64,000 nucleotides of DNA from positions 3,472,001 to 3,536,000 of the forward strand of contig JALJCS010000037.1 in assembly GCA_023055355.1 (NCBI GenBank), given 5' to 3'. Under the pieces are notes generated by a model, which was not told the DNA's origin, ran no database searches, and saw only the letters and a program-made list of their open reading frames with translations. The stretch's first letter is position 1; every line of letters starts with the position of its first letter. A program made the translations under genes and the position numbers. Positions 46,201 to 58,215 of the stretch are shown here, one piece after another. The DNA comes from Agelaius tricolor (Eukaryota > Chordata > Aves > Passeriformes > Icteridae).

Positions 46201-49200
46201 ACACTGAGGGGTGCTGGGACAGCCAGCCCAGATGTGTGACACACAGCAGGCTGCAGACCAGGAGCCATGGCGTGGGGCATAGCACACACCTCTGCCTCAC
46301 CAGGCTTCACCCACAGCTACCCACAGCAAAAGAGGTGAATAATCCTGTTTGTCACTCCCTCTAGCCTCCAAAGAGAAGGATGATATCAGCTCTGTAGCCA
46401 CCACTAGGAGCCTGGAAAGTGCCCCCACCCCAGGCAGAGGAGACAGCAGTGGCTGAAATGGGGCTCCTGTCCCCAAGCCCTGTCCCTCCCCAGCAGTCCC
46501 TGCCAGGCTCTGCTCCCTCCTGGATGCTGGAATGGGAACAGGCTGCACCTTTGGAGCACACAGATTTTTTGGTTCCTCTAGCAGAGGAACAGCAGGCCAG
46601 ACCATATGGCAGTTTCTCCCTGGCTCTTTAACAAGTGATGCATTGACTGTGTTGGCCAATTCAAGGAGTACAGAAAGGTACCTGCTGCCTGCTGGCCCCT
46701 GTGCCATCATTTGGAGCAATGTGGCTCTTTCCTCCTGCTGCCTGAAGTCAGCCCTGGGGAAGGCAAGCTCCTGCTAAGGTGCTGAGTTAGACTGATTCTG
46801 GTGCTGCTGATGCACAGCTTGAATCCTCTCCTGTCCAGGCTCTCCAGGCAGAGAGCAGGAAAGCAGAAGGTTTGTGTTTTCCACTTTGGGGAGGAGAAAT
46901 GAGCAGCCCTAGCTCTGCACTGTGCCACAGGACCCCCACTCCCCAGCTACAGGCAGAGATGTCAGTGTCACTGCAGTCCCAGCAGGCAGCACCCTGCTCA
47001 CCCCTGTCCTGCCCTCTCTCCTCATCCACTTTTGCAGCCAGAACATTGAATATTAGATATAAGCAAGGGGCCAGAGCTCTTTAGTTCTCAGGAGGCTCTA
47101 TCAGCATTAATTCTGTGCCAGGGCACTTGAGGTGACGCTGAGCCACTGCAGCTTTAGCACAGGACTCAACTCAGGGGATTACAAACTGCAACAAAGGAGG
47201 GAAATGCACACATTTGCTCGTGCCATCAGCAGGCACAGGTGCCACTGAGGGAGCAGCCAAGAGCCAGAAGAGGAACCTGCCAGCAAGCACAGGCACAGCT
47301 GCCAGGAAAGCCCCGGTGTGGAGCTCCAAGGAGAGCTCTCCTGCTCTGGATGGCAGTGATGGAGCACAGCCCCAGCAGGCTCCACGCTCCCTTTCAAGGC
47401 AGCAGCTCTCGTGCTCCAGCTCTGCAAACACACAAACACACAGCAGGAACAAACCCCCATGGGTAATGCTGCTGAGATCAACCTCTCTGTAACACAGGAG
47501 GTGCAGCAAAGCACTCAGCACTGAGGTGAGGGCTCCACTGCTCACAAACCTCTGTGTCAGCAGCTTCCAGAGACATTCTCAATGAATTAGCAGGATCTGG
47601 CAGTGTGGCAATGCTGCAAAAACCCCAGAGGATTAACTGGTCTACTGAGGCAAGAAATTTGGAAATGCTGAGGAAGCTGCTGTGACCCAAGGCAACTGCA
47701 GATCCCTCAGTGTGGCTTTCCTGGGCTGAACCTGCAGCTCCTGCTCTGAACCCAGCAGCACAGTGTGGCCAGGAGCTGGCACCAGAACATCCTTAGTGGC
47801 TCACCACTGCCCATGGACACCCTGCTGCTCTGACCTGGCTGTCCAGGAGCATCACCTGCTGCTCTGAGACCTCCTGCTCACACAGAACAAGCTGTACAAG
47901 TCTCACAATTCTGTTTAGACAGGTCACCAGGATTTTTAAATTCAGCTGGGAGGCAGGATTGTTACCCTGTGCCAACTGCTGGCCATGAAGGTGTTGTGCC
48001 AGGCCAGCAGAGAACCACCCTAGGGAAGAGGTGATGCACAGCTGCCCCTTTTTAGCTCTGTGCAAGAAATCTGCCAGCAGAGGAAGCATGTGGAGCTGCC
48101 AGGAAATCCCTGCAGTGCCTTCAAGCTAACTAACAAGCTGCCAAAAGAAAGGTCAGCTGGAAATTACAGCCAGCTCCCTGCGTGAATTCAACTCAGGTAC
48201 AAGGAGGGAATGAAAAAAACCCAAAAATCTACCTTTGCATGCACAACCCTTCCACAGGGCAAGAGCTGTGTGTGCAGCTGGAGATGCAGGGAGGGAACAG
48301 CCCCATGGGGGTACAGGCACATGATGGACCTGCTCCTCTCTGGCTGAACAAGGGCAGAGGCACAGCAGGAGGGGGAGAGGAGCAGGAGGCTCTGCAGAGT
48401 GAATCACTCCATTATACTGGAGCAAGAGAAGCAGCTCTGTGTCCCAGAGCTGGGTACAAGCGGTGCCATTCTGTGCTCGCTGCCACTTGATGCCCTGCAC
48501 TGCTGACACCTACAGAAACCCAGCAGCCCCCACCCCTCCTGCCTTTCTTTGCAAAAGGAAAAATCAACACCAGTGAGCAATCAAAGTCCAAGTGGGATAA
48601 GTAAATACCCTCTTAGCCTCCCCTCCAGGATGCAAGTAACAACCAACCCCCCCTGGGAGCCCTGGGTGGCTGAGTGACCTCTGTGGCACAGCAGCAAACA
48701 GAGCAGTGAGAGGCTCTGCAGCAGCTGGCACACTCCACACTTCCCAGCAGCTTTGATGTAAAGAGCCTGAGTTCATTAAACCGTTGGCCTGTGTGGGATT
48801 GCCAAGGCTACAGCACAATCCCCTGCTCCTCACAGCTGCCTGCAGCTCCTGCCCAGCCCCACCAGAGGCTTGCCCAGAGCACAGAGGATGCCCTGCTTGA
48901 GTGGGGACAAGCCCTGAGGGGAGCAGGGTCCTCTGCAGCAGCACTCATCACCAACCTGCTCCAGTGGCACAGCCAGGTCCTGCACAGCCTGCTCCAAGGT
49001 GGGGAGAGAAAGGAAAGTGCCTTAAATAAGTGCCAAAGTGGGCATCTGGGTTATTTCAGGGCCTGCCTCCTTTTTCATACAATAAAAAACCCCAGAGCAG
49101 TGTGTAATACAAGCAGCAGCTGGTGCCAGAGGACGAGCTGCCCCCTCACTTATTTCAATGCAGAGGTGTGTGGGAGGAGAAGTGTCGAGTCACTCTTGGA

Positions 49201-52200
49201 GGCTTACAGAGCAAGCTGAGCTTCGACAGTTTTGCAAACCTCCTCTCCCCTTCCCCCCACGTGTCCTCAAAGAGCACAGATCGGTGTTTGTGAAAGTTTC
49301 TGCTCAGGATGTGGGAAGGGATAGAGTGAGGCAGGCTGTTTGCCAGGCTGAGCCTGCCTCCCTGCACCACCTCCTGTGTGCCAGCACAGCAGTGGCACCA
49401 CTGGGGCTGAGCCACTCACCAGGGATGGGCAAGACAGAGCCCCATTCCCTGTAAGGCCTTGGGGACACCTGGGATCCTTCTTCAATCCAGGCCAATGCCA
49501 TCAGACTGGATGAGCCCCTTTCAAGAGAGCTGGGGATGTGTCAGAGGACAGCCTGGAACCACCCTCTGCCCCAGGGCACAGCCTGGCTGCCAGTTTCCCC
49601 CCAGCAGGGACATGCTGCTCCTCCTTACCTTCTTTTTAAATGCACTTGTTCAAAAAGAAGAGGTAACAGCATTTCTGTAGTGGGGGCAAGGCAGGAGCAG
49701 AAGAGTCCTCTGAGGCAGAAGCAAATTCCTGCCTTCCTCAACTCATTTTCAGCAGTGACATCCCCAGTGTGGACAAGGCCTCTGGGGGCATGGCAGGAAG
49801 GCAGCCCCTCCACCTGACACCAGGGCCTCCCACAGTCCCACCCTCCCTTCTGCTGTTGGCTTTGTGGTGGGAGAAGGTGGGCACAGCCAAGCCACACCTG
49901 GAGTAACAGGCAGGGATTCACCCTGGGGGTCTTGCATGGTTTTGATTCCTCTGCAGGACCACACCAGATGTCACCACAGTAACCTTTGCTTGTGGTGCTC
50001 TGTTGTGGGTGGATGCTGGTGCTGGCCAGGGCAGGAGCTGTGTGCTGGCTGTGTGGGCCAGCAGCTCCTGTAGGAGCCCTTGCTTGGAAATGCTTCCAAC
50101 TCCCCTAACTCACCCTGGGCTCCTGCCATCACCATCAGTGACCTCCTCACCCCACAGCCCAGCCTGCCTCAGTTTCCCCTCCCATCTGGGTGAGCCCTGC
50201 AGGGAGGCACCCAGGGAACACCCACATGGGACACTCCATCTGTCTGGAGCTCCTTCATGCTTTTTTCAGGAAAGGCCAGGGCAGCTGAGAGCTATTCCTG
50301 GAAAGCCTAAAAATGCCACAGCTGAGTCAGCACTGAGGCTCTGCCTGCACCAGGCCATGGAGGGCTCCCCCAGCACAGCCCTGCAGGGCTGAGCTGTGCC
50401 AGGACACTGCTGCCAGCAGCCCCTCAGAGGAGGCAGACAGACAGACAGGCAGACACAGAGGCAGGGAGGTGGAGGAGCAGCCCAGACACGCATCAATGTC
50501 ACAGGGAGGGCTGGGACAGCTCTCTCTGTCCCTGTGCTGCAGGCTGGAGCAGTGCCAGCCCCCAGGGCTTTTGTTCCACATCCCTGCAAGCCAGCACAGC
50601 AAATGCAAGGGTCAGCTTCAAAGCCATCTCTGCTGGTGGAATCAGGTCCAAAGGCAGCTTTGACACTGTTCCATCTCCATCCCACTGCTCCCCTTCCATC
50701 CTCCCAGGGGCCCAGCTGTCCTGTCTGAGTGCAGACATGGGACAAATCTGCAAGTCCAGGGCAATAATTCCTGAGCATGAAGGGCAAATCCCCCGTGGCT
50801 GCAATCCCACACACAGGGACTGCCCCCTTTGCTTCCCTGCAGCTGGGAATCAGGTTGAGAGCTTCCAGCAGTTGGGGCCACACTTTTTGGACACAAAAAG
50901 CTGAAGAGCAGAGGTGAGTGACTGTGAGTACCCAGCACACTGCTCCAGAGCAGCTGCTGATACCTGGGCTGGGCTTTCCTCATAATCTCACTGCAGCTCT
51001 GCAAGGCAGGACAGGAACAACACCACAACACTCCTCAGTTTCCAAACACACCTCAGTTTCCAAACACACCACTCCACAGGGACAGATTTTCCCTTCAATT
51101 CCTTACACCTAAGGTAAATCATGCACTGCTGTTTCTTGCCTCGCCTGCCTGCAGCTGTGGCAGCTCTGGAGACATCAGCTGGCCCCTTCCATCCCACTCA
51201 CAGCCCAGGCTCGTGGCTCTGTGAGCAGCTCCAGTGCAGAGCCAGCAGCCCAGCCCTGCTGCCAGCCCCAGGCACCTGCTCAAGGGTGGCAGAGCCTGTG
51301 TTACCAGTGGGTGACAGAGAGCAGCACTGCCATGGGAGGTGTACAGGAGTCTGGGCCCCAGAAAACCAACAGCCAAAAGATCAGGGTTTTCCACAAACAC
51401 TTCAAGAACTGGGACTACCAAATTTTGGCCACATTTGGATGTCAGGCCTTCAAAGGGCACACTTCAGCACAAGGTTTTTCTTTCCATCCTTCCCAGTTCA
51501 CTCTAGTCCTGGTTATCAAGGGGATGGTTCCCAAGGGCAACCTCACAAGAACTGACTGCCAAAGCAGCTATCAAAGTTTTCCAGGGGCTGCAAACCCAAC
51601 AAACAGCACACCCACCTCTTCCCACTCCACCTTCCTGCCTGGCTTTTGCCACTGCCCAGCTTGCCCAGCACTCAGATCTGACCACAAGATCACAGCTCTC
51701 CCTCCAATCATTAAATATTAGAAACAAAAGTTGGAAGGAGCATTTTTCAGTGCAGTTGCAGGTTTAAACCTCTCCACAAGTCCACACAGTTGCAGCCTAC
51801 AACTCCCAACTCATCTAAGTCCAATGGGGTGCAGCACCTTACAGACCCCCTGTGACTGTGCCCCCACCCCAACACCCACAGCTGGGCTCTCTGTGCTCAG
51901 CACACCCAGAATCAGGCAGGAATGGCTCCCATTGCCCTCCCAGGCAGTTTATCTCTGACTGCAGCCCCCAGGCTGGGAGCCAAGAGCCAGCCAGCCAACT
52001 GTCTCCCCTGGCAGGGACCTGAGAGCAAGCAGCCCTCTCAGCAGTTGCTGCAAGAATGAGCTCAGTCTCCCCTCACTGCTAAAAGCTCTGCTTGGAAAAT
52101 TGCTGAGCTAGCAGAAACTGCCATTTCAGTTTTACCCATTTCCTGTTACTTGACAAAACAGTATCAGAGGGCTGAGCTCCTGCTACCCTGGGCTTTTGCC

Positions 52201-52990
52201 ATGTTCCTGTTACAGCCACTGCCTTCAGCAGGTGAATACTGGCACATCTTGATTTCAACAGGAGCCAGGGCACAGCATGAATTATTTGTGGTAAGGCTGA
52301 CCTATTTATCAGCAGAAAGACAGCATTCATTCAGGCCCAGATCCCCCAGAGGCTCTGGTGTCACTTTACCCACAGGACAATACAAGCCCATCACTATCTC
52401 TGTCCATCTCACTGGGAGCAGGGGTAACTGCCCCAGGCTGATCCTGCCACGCTCCCAGAGCTTCTACTGGAGCACAAGTGACACATCCACACCCCCTTTC
52501 ACAGCAAACCACTGGCTTCTGCTGACCAGCTGTGATCAGTGTTTGTGAGCACCATAAACACACGTGGGGAACAGAGCAGGGTGAATTCACAGAGTATTGA
52601 GACAGGGAGCAGTCCCTGTGACAGCTCTGCCTCAGAGAGACCCGGGCCACAGGATGCCAGCAGTGTTTGCAGGGTGGCTGCCAAGTTCTGTTCAGGATCC
52701 TTCCCTGCACAGCTCCTGCTAAGCTCTTGTAGTCTCTAATCCTGGCTCCCATCCTCTGTGCACAGGCCAAGGCAGCCTGTGAGGGGTATTTCACATCGAG
52801 GGGATGCTGAAGTCTTGGTGAAACGTTTCTGTAAAGCTTCTCTGGGCACAGATCTGCACCAGGCCTTTGTGGACTGTACCTTTGTCTGCCAGGGACAGTG
52901 TGCTGTTGAAGTACTGCTCCTCCACAGTCCATGCTGTGTCATTGATCTTGTTGGACACCCCACAGGATCCGATGCAGCTCACCTTGATGG
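37172..52990 (-). CDS. ARRDC1: ARRDC1, arrestin domain-containing protein 1 (exons 2-8; exon 1 outside window)
   Basis: Seven exons splice in frame into an alpha-arrestin closely matching vertebrate ARRDC1. In order they encode: the start of the arrestin N fold (CIGSCGVSNKINDTAW), the middle of the N domain (GEHNFPFQFLLP, SFEGPFGK), the N/C linker (LNLNDIPDIE), the arrestin C domain (KKFNYKLVKSGN to LIHIDYYIQ), and a proline-rich tail with PSAP, PPEY and PPSY. Known family role: a plasma-membrane adaptor that recruits TSG101 through PSAP and HECT ligases such as WWP2 through PPxY, driving budding of ARMMs microvesicles and ubiquitylation of cargo. Visible coding is 1154 nt including the stop, about 383 residues; adding a first exon of roughly 39 residues gives about 423, close to the human protein (433). 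Introns are 120-966 bp except intron 2 (12.6 kb). EHMT1 follows on the same strand, as in other vertebrates. No frame break is seen. Confidence 0.97.
37617..37765. repeat. 46-bp tandem repeat in ARRDC1 intron 7
   Basis: Three copies starting at 37621, 37667 and 37713 (46 bp apart), each beginning CACACACTGCTGGCC and ending CCAGGAACCCAG or a close variant. Confidence 0.9.
38203..38614 (-). CDS. ARRDC1: ARRDC1 exon 7 (end of C domain and PSAP/PPxY tail)
   Basis: 412 nt. Acceptor CTCTTCCAG|GTTTCC; donor CCCTATG|GTGAGC (phase 1). It begins VSLKSPEVSVTLPIYIGNIA, the last strands of the arrestin C domain, then a low-complexity tail. PSAP lies at 38483-38494, followed by an acidic run EEEE; PPEY lies at 38225-38236. 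In the mammalian protein these bind the TSG101 UEV domain and WW domains of NEDD4-family ligases. Reading past the donor gives a spurious extension ending near 38141, so the longer open frame should not be taken as the C terminus. Confidence 0.97.
38763..38939 (-). CDS. ARRDC1: ARRDC1 exon 6
   Basis: 177 nt, 59 codons, phase 0 at both ends; the same length as the human exon. Acceptor CTGTGCAG|AAAGTG, donor CATCCAG|GTGAGT. It encodes KVAYKSKRWIYDLRTIAEVE to VPALPQSILQGCSLIHIDYY, the second half of the arrestin C domain. Confidence 0.97.
39266..39448 (-). CDS. ARRDC1: ARRDC1 exon 5
   Basis: 183 nt, phase 0 at both ends. Acceptor CCGTCCTGCAG|CAGCCC, donor CTCCAG|GTGGGT. It encodes QPNTMSITKKFNYKLVKSGN through GYIVGQAIQLRTDIENKSGR to VVASLLQ, the first half of the arrestin C domain. 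This is the best-conserved segment along with exon 6. Confidence 0.97.
39950..40104 (-). CDS. ARRDC1: ARRDC1 exon 4
   Basis: 155 nt. The acceptor is a pyrimidine tract ending CAACTCCAG, directly before CTTCTGC; the donor is GAG|GTAAGA. It encodes SAPTSFEGPFGKVLHQVKAV and on through TPRFSKDYKC to NLNDIPDIE, the end of the arrestin N domain and the linker. The exon has no internal ATG, so it must be found by homology and splice sites. Frame phases match exons 3 and 5 exactly (2 + 51 codons). Confidence 0.95.
40225..40275 (-). CDS. ARRDC1: ARRDC1 exon 3 (51-nt microexon)
   Basis: A short in-frame exon with acceptor TTTCCACAG|GGGTCC and donor CCAG|GTAAGA. Joined to exon 2 it reads GVLTAGEHNFPFQFLLP, matching the arrestin N-domain strand that carries the FPFxFxLP signature. 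Both ends are phase 1, so skipping would remove 17 residues without a frameshift. It is too short to appear in simple open-frame searches. Confidence 0.95.
40276..44689 (-). other. ARRDC1 intron 2, 3' part
   Basis: No coding segment, RNA gene or known repeat recognised. It is mostly unique sequence of medium GC. Around 41.18-41.42 kb a stretch includes GTTAGCAAC and GTTGTTGCAAG half-sites resembling X-box halves, but nothing firm. Confidence 0.6.
44690..45470 (+). mobile_element. CR1 LINE, 3' part with degraded reverse-transcriptase C terminus
   Basis: Plus-strand CR1. From about 44766 the frame resembles the C-terminal region of CR1 ORF2 (FDRAKCKVLGQSNPQHKHRL, then EKGLGMVVDEKLSVPQPC), interrupted by frame changes further on. 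From 45278 to 45394 it carries the 3' untranslated segment also present at the start of this window (34-150), ending in the CR1-type GGAGGTGTCCCTGCCA and TTTAAGGTCCCT. A 5'-truncated dead copy, usual for avian CR1. Confidence 0.85.
45471..52879 (-). other. ARRDC1 intron 2, 5' part
   Basis: About 7.4 kb with no exon, RNA gene or clear transposon. Open frames here are short and without homology. A small direct duplication (CCTCAGTTTCCAAACACA, twice in tandem) lies near 51032-51070. Confidence 0.6.
52880..52990 (-). CDS. ARRDC1: ARRDC1 exon 2
   Basis: 111 nt. The acceptor is TCTCTCCACAG before CCATCAAG; the first two bases finish an alanine codon begun in exon 1. It encodes IKVSCIGSCGVSNKINDT and on to NSTLSLADK, the second and third strands of the arrestin N-domain sandwich. 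The donor is AAAG|GTACAG, leaving one base (phase 1). Almost identical in sequence to the human exon. It is isolated by more than 11 kb of intron upstream and 12.6 kb downstream. Confidence 0.96.
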
Positions 52991-54917
52991 CTGTGGAGAG
53001 ACAGGACACACATCAGCACTGGGAGAAAGCAAAAGCTCAGGTTCAGACCTGCCTCAGGTACTGTACTGTGCAGGAGCAGTGCTCATGGAAACACACACAG
53101 GGTGGGGAAATGGAGCACAGGAATCAGGTCATGCTTTCATTCCAAAATTGGGTTTTCCAGCACTCCCAGCACAACAGAGCACTCCCTGCTACCCCAGTGC
53201 TATTCCTAGGTACTATCACCTTTGAAACGCTCAAGCTGGTTTCCTTGCACTGAGGAAGCCCTTACCAGCAGTGATTGTAGCTCCCTGACAGGCAAACCTC
53301 TGTCCCAAATGAAGCAGTGTTCCCTCCCAAAACATGCACCAGCCTTGGCACTCTGGCTGAGAGCCTTGGGTGTCACTGTCCAGACAGGGATGAGCAGCCA
53401 AGGACTCTGCTGCTCCCACCCCACGAGGAGCCAGGCATCCCACTGAGTGTCCCACCATCCCTGGGAGGGGAGACATGTTTGGCACAAGCCCATTCAGCAG
53501 CTGAACAAGGGGTTCAAAGAGCCTGTCTGAAGCAGCAGCAGAGAGCTGGACTCCCCAGTGCAGCCTGGACAAGCTCTGCTGCTTGAATTCACAACCCTGT
53601 CACCCTCAGAGGACATTCCCAGCCCCTGCTCATGGGCTCAGTCTCAGCTTTAATGTCTTGCAGCAAAACACTTTGCCATTAACACTTGTCCTGCACCAGG
53701 ACCTCCAAAATGTCCATCCACACATCACTTCCCAGCCAGTCAGCAGTTCTGAGGGAGTGGTTTCCTCCTTTGTTAGACACAGCGCTCAGCAAAGCCACAC
53801 AGCAAGGTCTGGAAGCATCAGAGGTGCCACCTGACCCTCCCAAAAGCAAGGACAGTAATTTGAGCTATGTTTGTGCCTTGCCTGGAGAAAGTCACCCCAA
53901 GAGCTCAGCCTGCAGCCTGGCTCTCAGAGGAGCTCCCCACAGACATCTTCAGTTAATCTTGGCCAATATCAGCAAGTTGAAATTAGATTCTGATGTGGAC
54001 ACTGGAGCACAGAGACAGACAAACATGACAGACTGGCCTTGCTGCACAGCAAGAGAGGATCTGCACTGCTACCCCCACACAGGGAGCACACAGGCAGACC
54101 TATTGTGGCACAAACAGAGCCTACAGGGCTGTCCCAGCCTGAACATCTCCCACCTGAATCCCATCAGGTTTTGCAAGAGCTGGAGTCCACAGAACTCCCT
54201 TACCCCAGTGGCCAGGTGAGTAGTTCTGCTGGCAGAAAGGTGACAGGATCCACCAGACAGACACTTTGTCTGTTTGACCCATCTGCTCCCCTGCATTCCA
54301 GCTGCATCCACAGGAAGCATCTCCCTGGGAAGCAGGTGGCCAGTTTGTCTTGGCTTAGGAGCTCTCCCCTCCTCAGATGTCCTCAGCCTTGTTGGTATCA
54401 ACACCTCCACCCATCCACCCAAACACTGAGGGCTGCATTTATTGCTGCTTGCAAGCACCTCAAACAGCTCTCCAGAGCACCTGCCTGGCCAAAGTGACTG
54501 ACTGGAGACAGGGTGGAAAGACCCCAAATCCAGCCCTCTCTGCAGGGCCAGCACATAGCTCATACCCCAGTCCCAGCCAGGGGGTCATGCAGACAGGTGG
54601 AATGAGCTCCTCAGGGCTTAAAGTCTGTAATCCCACAAGGAAGAACAGCCTCCCCCCTCAGATCTCCTGCCATACCCCCACAGCTGATCATGACTGTGAG
54701 ATGAAGAGCCCCTTGCAGTCCAAGTGTTGTTCTACACTCAAGGACAAAGGATAAGCAACTCCAGATGCCAACTCTCATTATCCAAACATCAATAGAGCAG
54801 CAAGGCTGACACATCACTGCCTTGTGTCTGCGATGTGCAAGGCGGGGAAAGATCAGGATAGCATGGCCTAGGATGGGAACTCCCCCAGCACAGCACAGAG
54901 CACACCTGAGCTGATAC

Positions 54918-55445
54918 AGAATCACAGAATTTCTAGGTTGGAAGAGACCTTTAAGATCATCGAGTCCAACCCATGTTCTAACACCTCAACTAGATCATGG
55001 CACCAAGTCCACATTGAGTCTTTTTGTAAACACATCGAGGGATGGCGACTCCACCACCTCCCTGGGTAGGTGATTCCAGTATTTGACCACTCTTTCTGTG
55101 AAAAACTTCCTCCTTAATTCTAGCCTGTATCTCCCTTGGTGCAGCTTGAGACTGTGTCCTCTTGTTCTGTCTGTTGCTGCCCGGAGAAAGAGACCGACCC
55201 CAGCTCAGCACAGTCACCCTTCAGGAAGCTGAAGAGAGTTGCAGAGAGTGATAAGGTCAGCTCTGAGTCTCCTTTTCTCCAGGCTGAGCACCCCCAGCTC
55301 CCTCAGTCGTTCTTCACAGGGCTTGTGTTCCCAGCCCCTCACCAGCCCCGTTGCTCTCCTCTGGACACGCTCAAGCCTCTCCATGTCCCTCCTGAACTGA
55401 GGGGCCCAGAACTGGACACAGCACTCAAGGTGTGGCCTCACACAC
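54918..55445 (-). mobile_element. CR1 LINE, 3' end with ORF2 C-terminal remnant
   Basis: Reads as the reverse complement of a CR1 3' end: AATCACAGAATTTCTAGGTT begins the plus-strand view. The minus-strand frame 55214-55441 reads [20 protein letters not shown], then [13 protein letters not shown] and [19 protein letters not shown], the canonical C terminus of CR1 ORF2. The remainder is diverged. The copy is 5' truncated near 55445. It is an older, different subfamily from the copies at 45 kb and 58 kb. Confidence 0.95.
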
Positions 55446-57974
55446 CAGGTGCCCTCCCGAGGTGAACATCACAATGAACCCTCCCCATCTCCCCAGGTGA
55501 CATCCAATCCTCTCTTTTGGCAGATGGCAGAGCCAGAGCCACAGAGGGGCCTCAGCACCAGGAGCAGGAAGGGTTTTAGCAGAGTGGTGTCCTGTGTATC
55601 TGCACATTGGCGCCAAGCTCCCACCTCGGACATACTGCCACATCTCTGTGCTCACAACAAGCCTGTCCCACTCTGAATCAGCCCACAAAACACAGATGGA
55701 CCCAGTCAAATCAAGCCCAGACTCACCCACTCCATTCCCTCATTTTCACACAGGAGATGTGAGCAAGAAAAACCCAACCAAAAACTGGAGAACATTCACA
55801 TCCTTCAGGAGCAACAGCCCCTGAGCAGGCTCCTCCTCATCCTCCCTGCACAGCAGGAGTTTATAGATCACCACCATCTGTTCAATGCCCAGACAAGGGG
55901 CCCACAGGCTCTGATTGCAGCCGATGCTGCACTGTGGTGAGGAGGCTCTCCTGGTCCAGGGAGGCAGGTGGGTGGGGATGCTCAGGAACACAGGCAGGGC
56001 ACAGCTCCCTTCCCACAGCAGACAGAGGCAGTGGTTTGCAGTCTGACACCCAGAGCCAGCCCTGCCTGGGGCCCTGCTGCCATGGTCAAGCACTAGGGCT
56101 AAAGTCAGACCATGTCCAAAATTCCCTCTCCAGTTGCTGAGGAGTTTGTCAGCTGTCAGCTCCAAGGCTTCCCCATTAACCACTGACATCCCAAACTGCA
56201 TGGTCACAGCCAGCCCAGAGAGGAGGGACAGTCCCTGGAGGGATTGCTCTGGGGCTCTCAGGGGTTCCAGTCCTTCAGCCCCACCAAGCCCTCTCCAGCC
56301 ACATTCCCTGACCATCACTCACCCTGGGGTTGCCATTCCAACCCCAAACAACAGAAAACAGCATTTCAGGCTGAAAAGTTTGAAGGAATTTCATTCTCCC
56401 CTTCCCTCTGTGCTCCCCAAAGTCCCCAGTGTCCCCTCACCAGGCACACCAAGTCACCACACTTGGGACAAGCCTTGGAGCAGTTCAGGGGGCAGACATT
56501 TGTCACACAGCATCTTCTCCAACCTGCTCCAGACACGTGAGCACCCCCTTACCTCACTGGGGAAAAATGGGGTGGACAGTAGCTCTGAGCTATTGCCCCA
56601 CAGCTGCCAGGGTGGCTGGACACAGGGATTGCATAACCCACCTCATCCCCCAGGCTCCTGGAGGAGCCAGCAGGTCCCCAGGCCCCTGCAGGGTGGGTGA
56701 TGCTGGGGGCAGCAGGTCCAGGACGGCCAGAGAGCCCCCCAGTTTCATGGCCAGAGCAGGAAAGACTGGAAGATATAGGGCCAGGTTATTTGGGAGGTTT
56801 CAGAGGTGCCTGGTTCAATAGATCAAACCATTCATCTCACTCCTAACCAGGTTTTGGAACAGTGGACCATAAAATCAGCCTCTCCATGAGTATCCCATGG
56901 CCAGAGGGAGATACTGGGGACTTGCCTGGCTGGGTCTTGTACAGGTTCCTGCCCACAAGCAGGAGGAGGGACAGGGATGTGGGACAAGCACAGCTCATGC
57001 ACGTGGCTCTGGGGGCAGCTGGAACCCAAAAATGACATTTCCAGGATGGACCTGGCAAAACCAGCAGCATCACAGCTGCTGCAATGGAGCCACCTGAGCA
57101 CAGAGATTGTCAGGCTGCCTGTCAGGAAGAAAAATGCACAGTCTGAGCCTTTCCAAGGAAATCTTGGAAGTGCCAAGCTGCAGACAGAGGAAATAAAAAT
57201 AGTTTGTGCATCAAAATAGGCCAGTTCCAGTTATTAGAGACCCATTAAAAATGCCTCTGGAATCCAGTGCTACCAGTGGCCCCAGTCACCTCCCTCCTGC
57301 TCCCTGTTTACCCAGGCTGATTTGAATAAATACAGGAAAAAAACAAAGTCCCAAAACTGTAAAGGGAGGGGAAGGGGGAGGCAGAGAGAAGAAATGAATG
57401 ATGAAGCCATGCAGAAGGCAAGAGCCCTTCACCCCAGAGTCCCTGAGGGACTCAGGGAAGCGGGCAGCTCCACATCCAGCCAGACACATCTTTAGCAACG
57501 CGCTGCAGCACGCGCCAAGTGCTGGAAATAAAAGGAGACAGCTCAGCCATATCCATCTCTGCACAAAGTAAAAATAGAGATGCCAGGAGCTGGGCACGTC
57601 TGCCTCCTTCCAAGGTGATTTAAGGAGAGCAGCCATAGATTTCAAACTGCTTTTTCTCCTCCCCCAGTGAGTTGCCCTCCTCGGGGGAGCTGGTGTGGCA
57701 CCTCAGGCATGAGGAAAGGACAGCACACACATCCCCTCCTCTGCCAGGGGCAGGCTGTGTGTGCACATCCCTCCTTCCAAAATCCAGCCACGTGCTGAGC
57801 AAGCAGAGGCTCAATGGTCACCCTGCACTCAGCCCCAGTCCCAAGTGAACTTTCAAGTCCCACCTGTGTCACACACCTGCTACAACAGGTATGGGCAGAG
57901 GGGGAGGGAAGAGGCTGTTGCATCTTGGTCAGCTTGGATTTTCTAGGCTGGGCAGGGGAAGCAGCAAAACCAGT

Positions 57975-58215
57975 TTGTAGAATCACAGAATCTCCTGAGC
58001 TGGAATGGAACACCAGGATCCCCCAGCCCAGCCCCTGTCCCTGCCCAGACCCCACAACAACCCCAGCCTGGGCATCCCTGGCAGCGCTGCCCAAAGGCTC
58101 CTGGAGCTCTGGCAGCCTCGGGGCCGTGCCCATTCCCTGGGGAGCCTGGGCAGTGCCAGCACCCTCTGGGGGAAGAACCTTGCCCTGAGCTCAGCCTGAG
58201 CTGCCCTGGCCCCTG
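57975..58215 (-). mobile_element. CR1 LINE 3' end
   Basis: Minus-strand CR1 3' fragment ending in AGAATCACAGAAT (plus view). The 110 bp at 58059-58168 are, in reverse complement, identical to 30241-30350 and 32294-32403. Lies in ARRDC1 intron 1. Confidence 0.85.
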
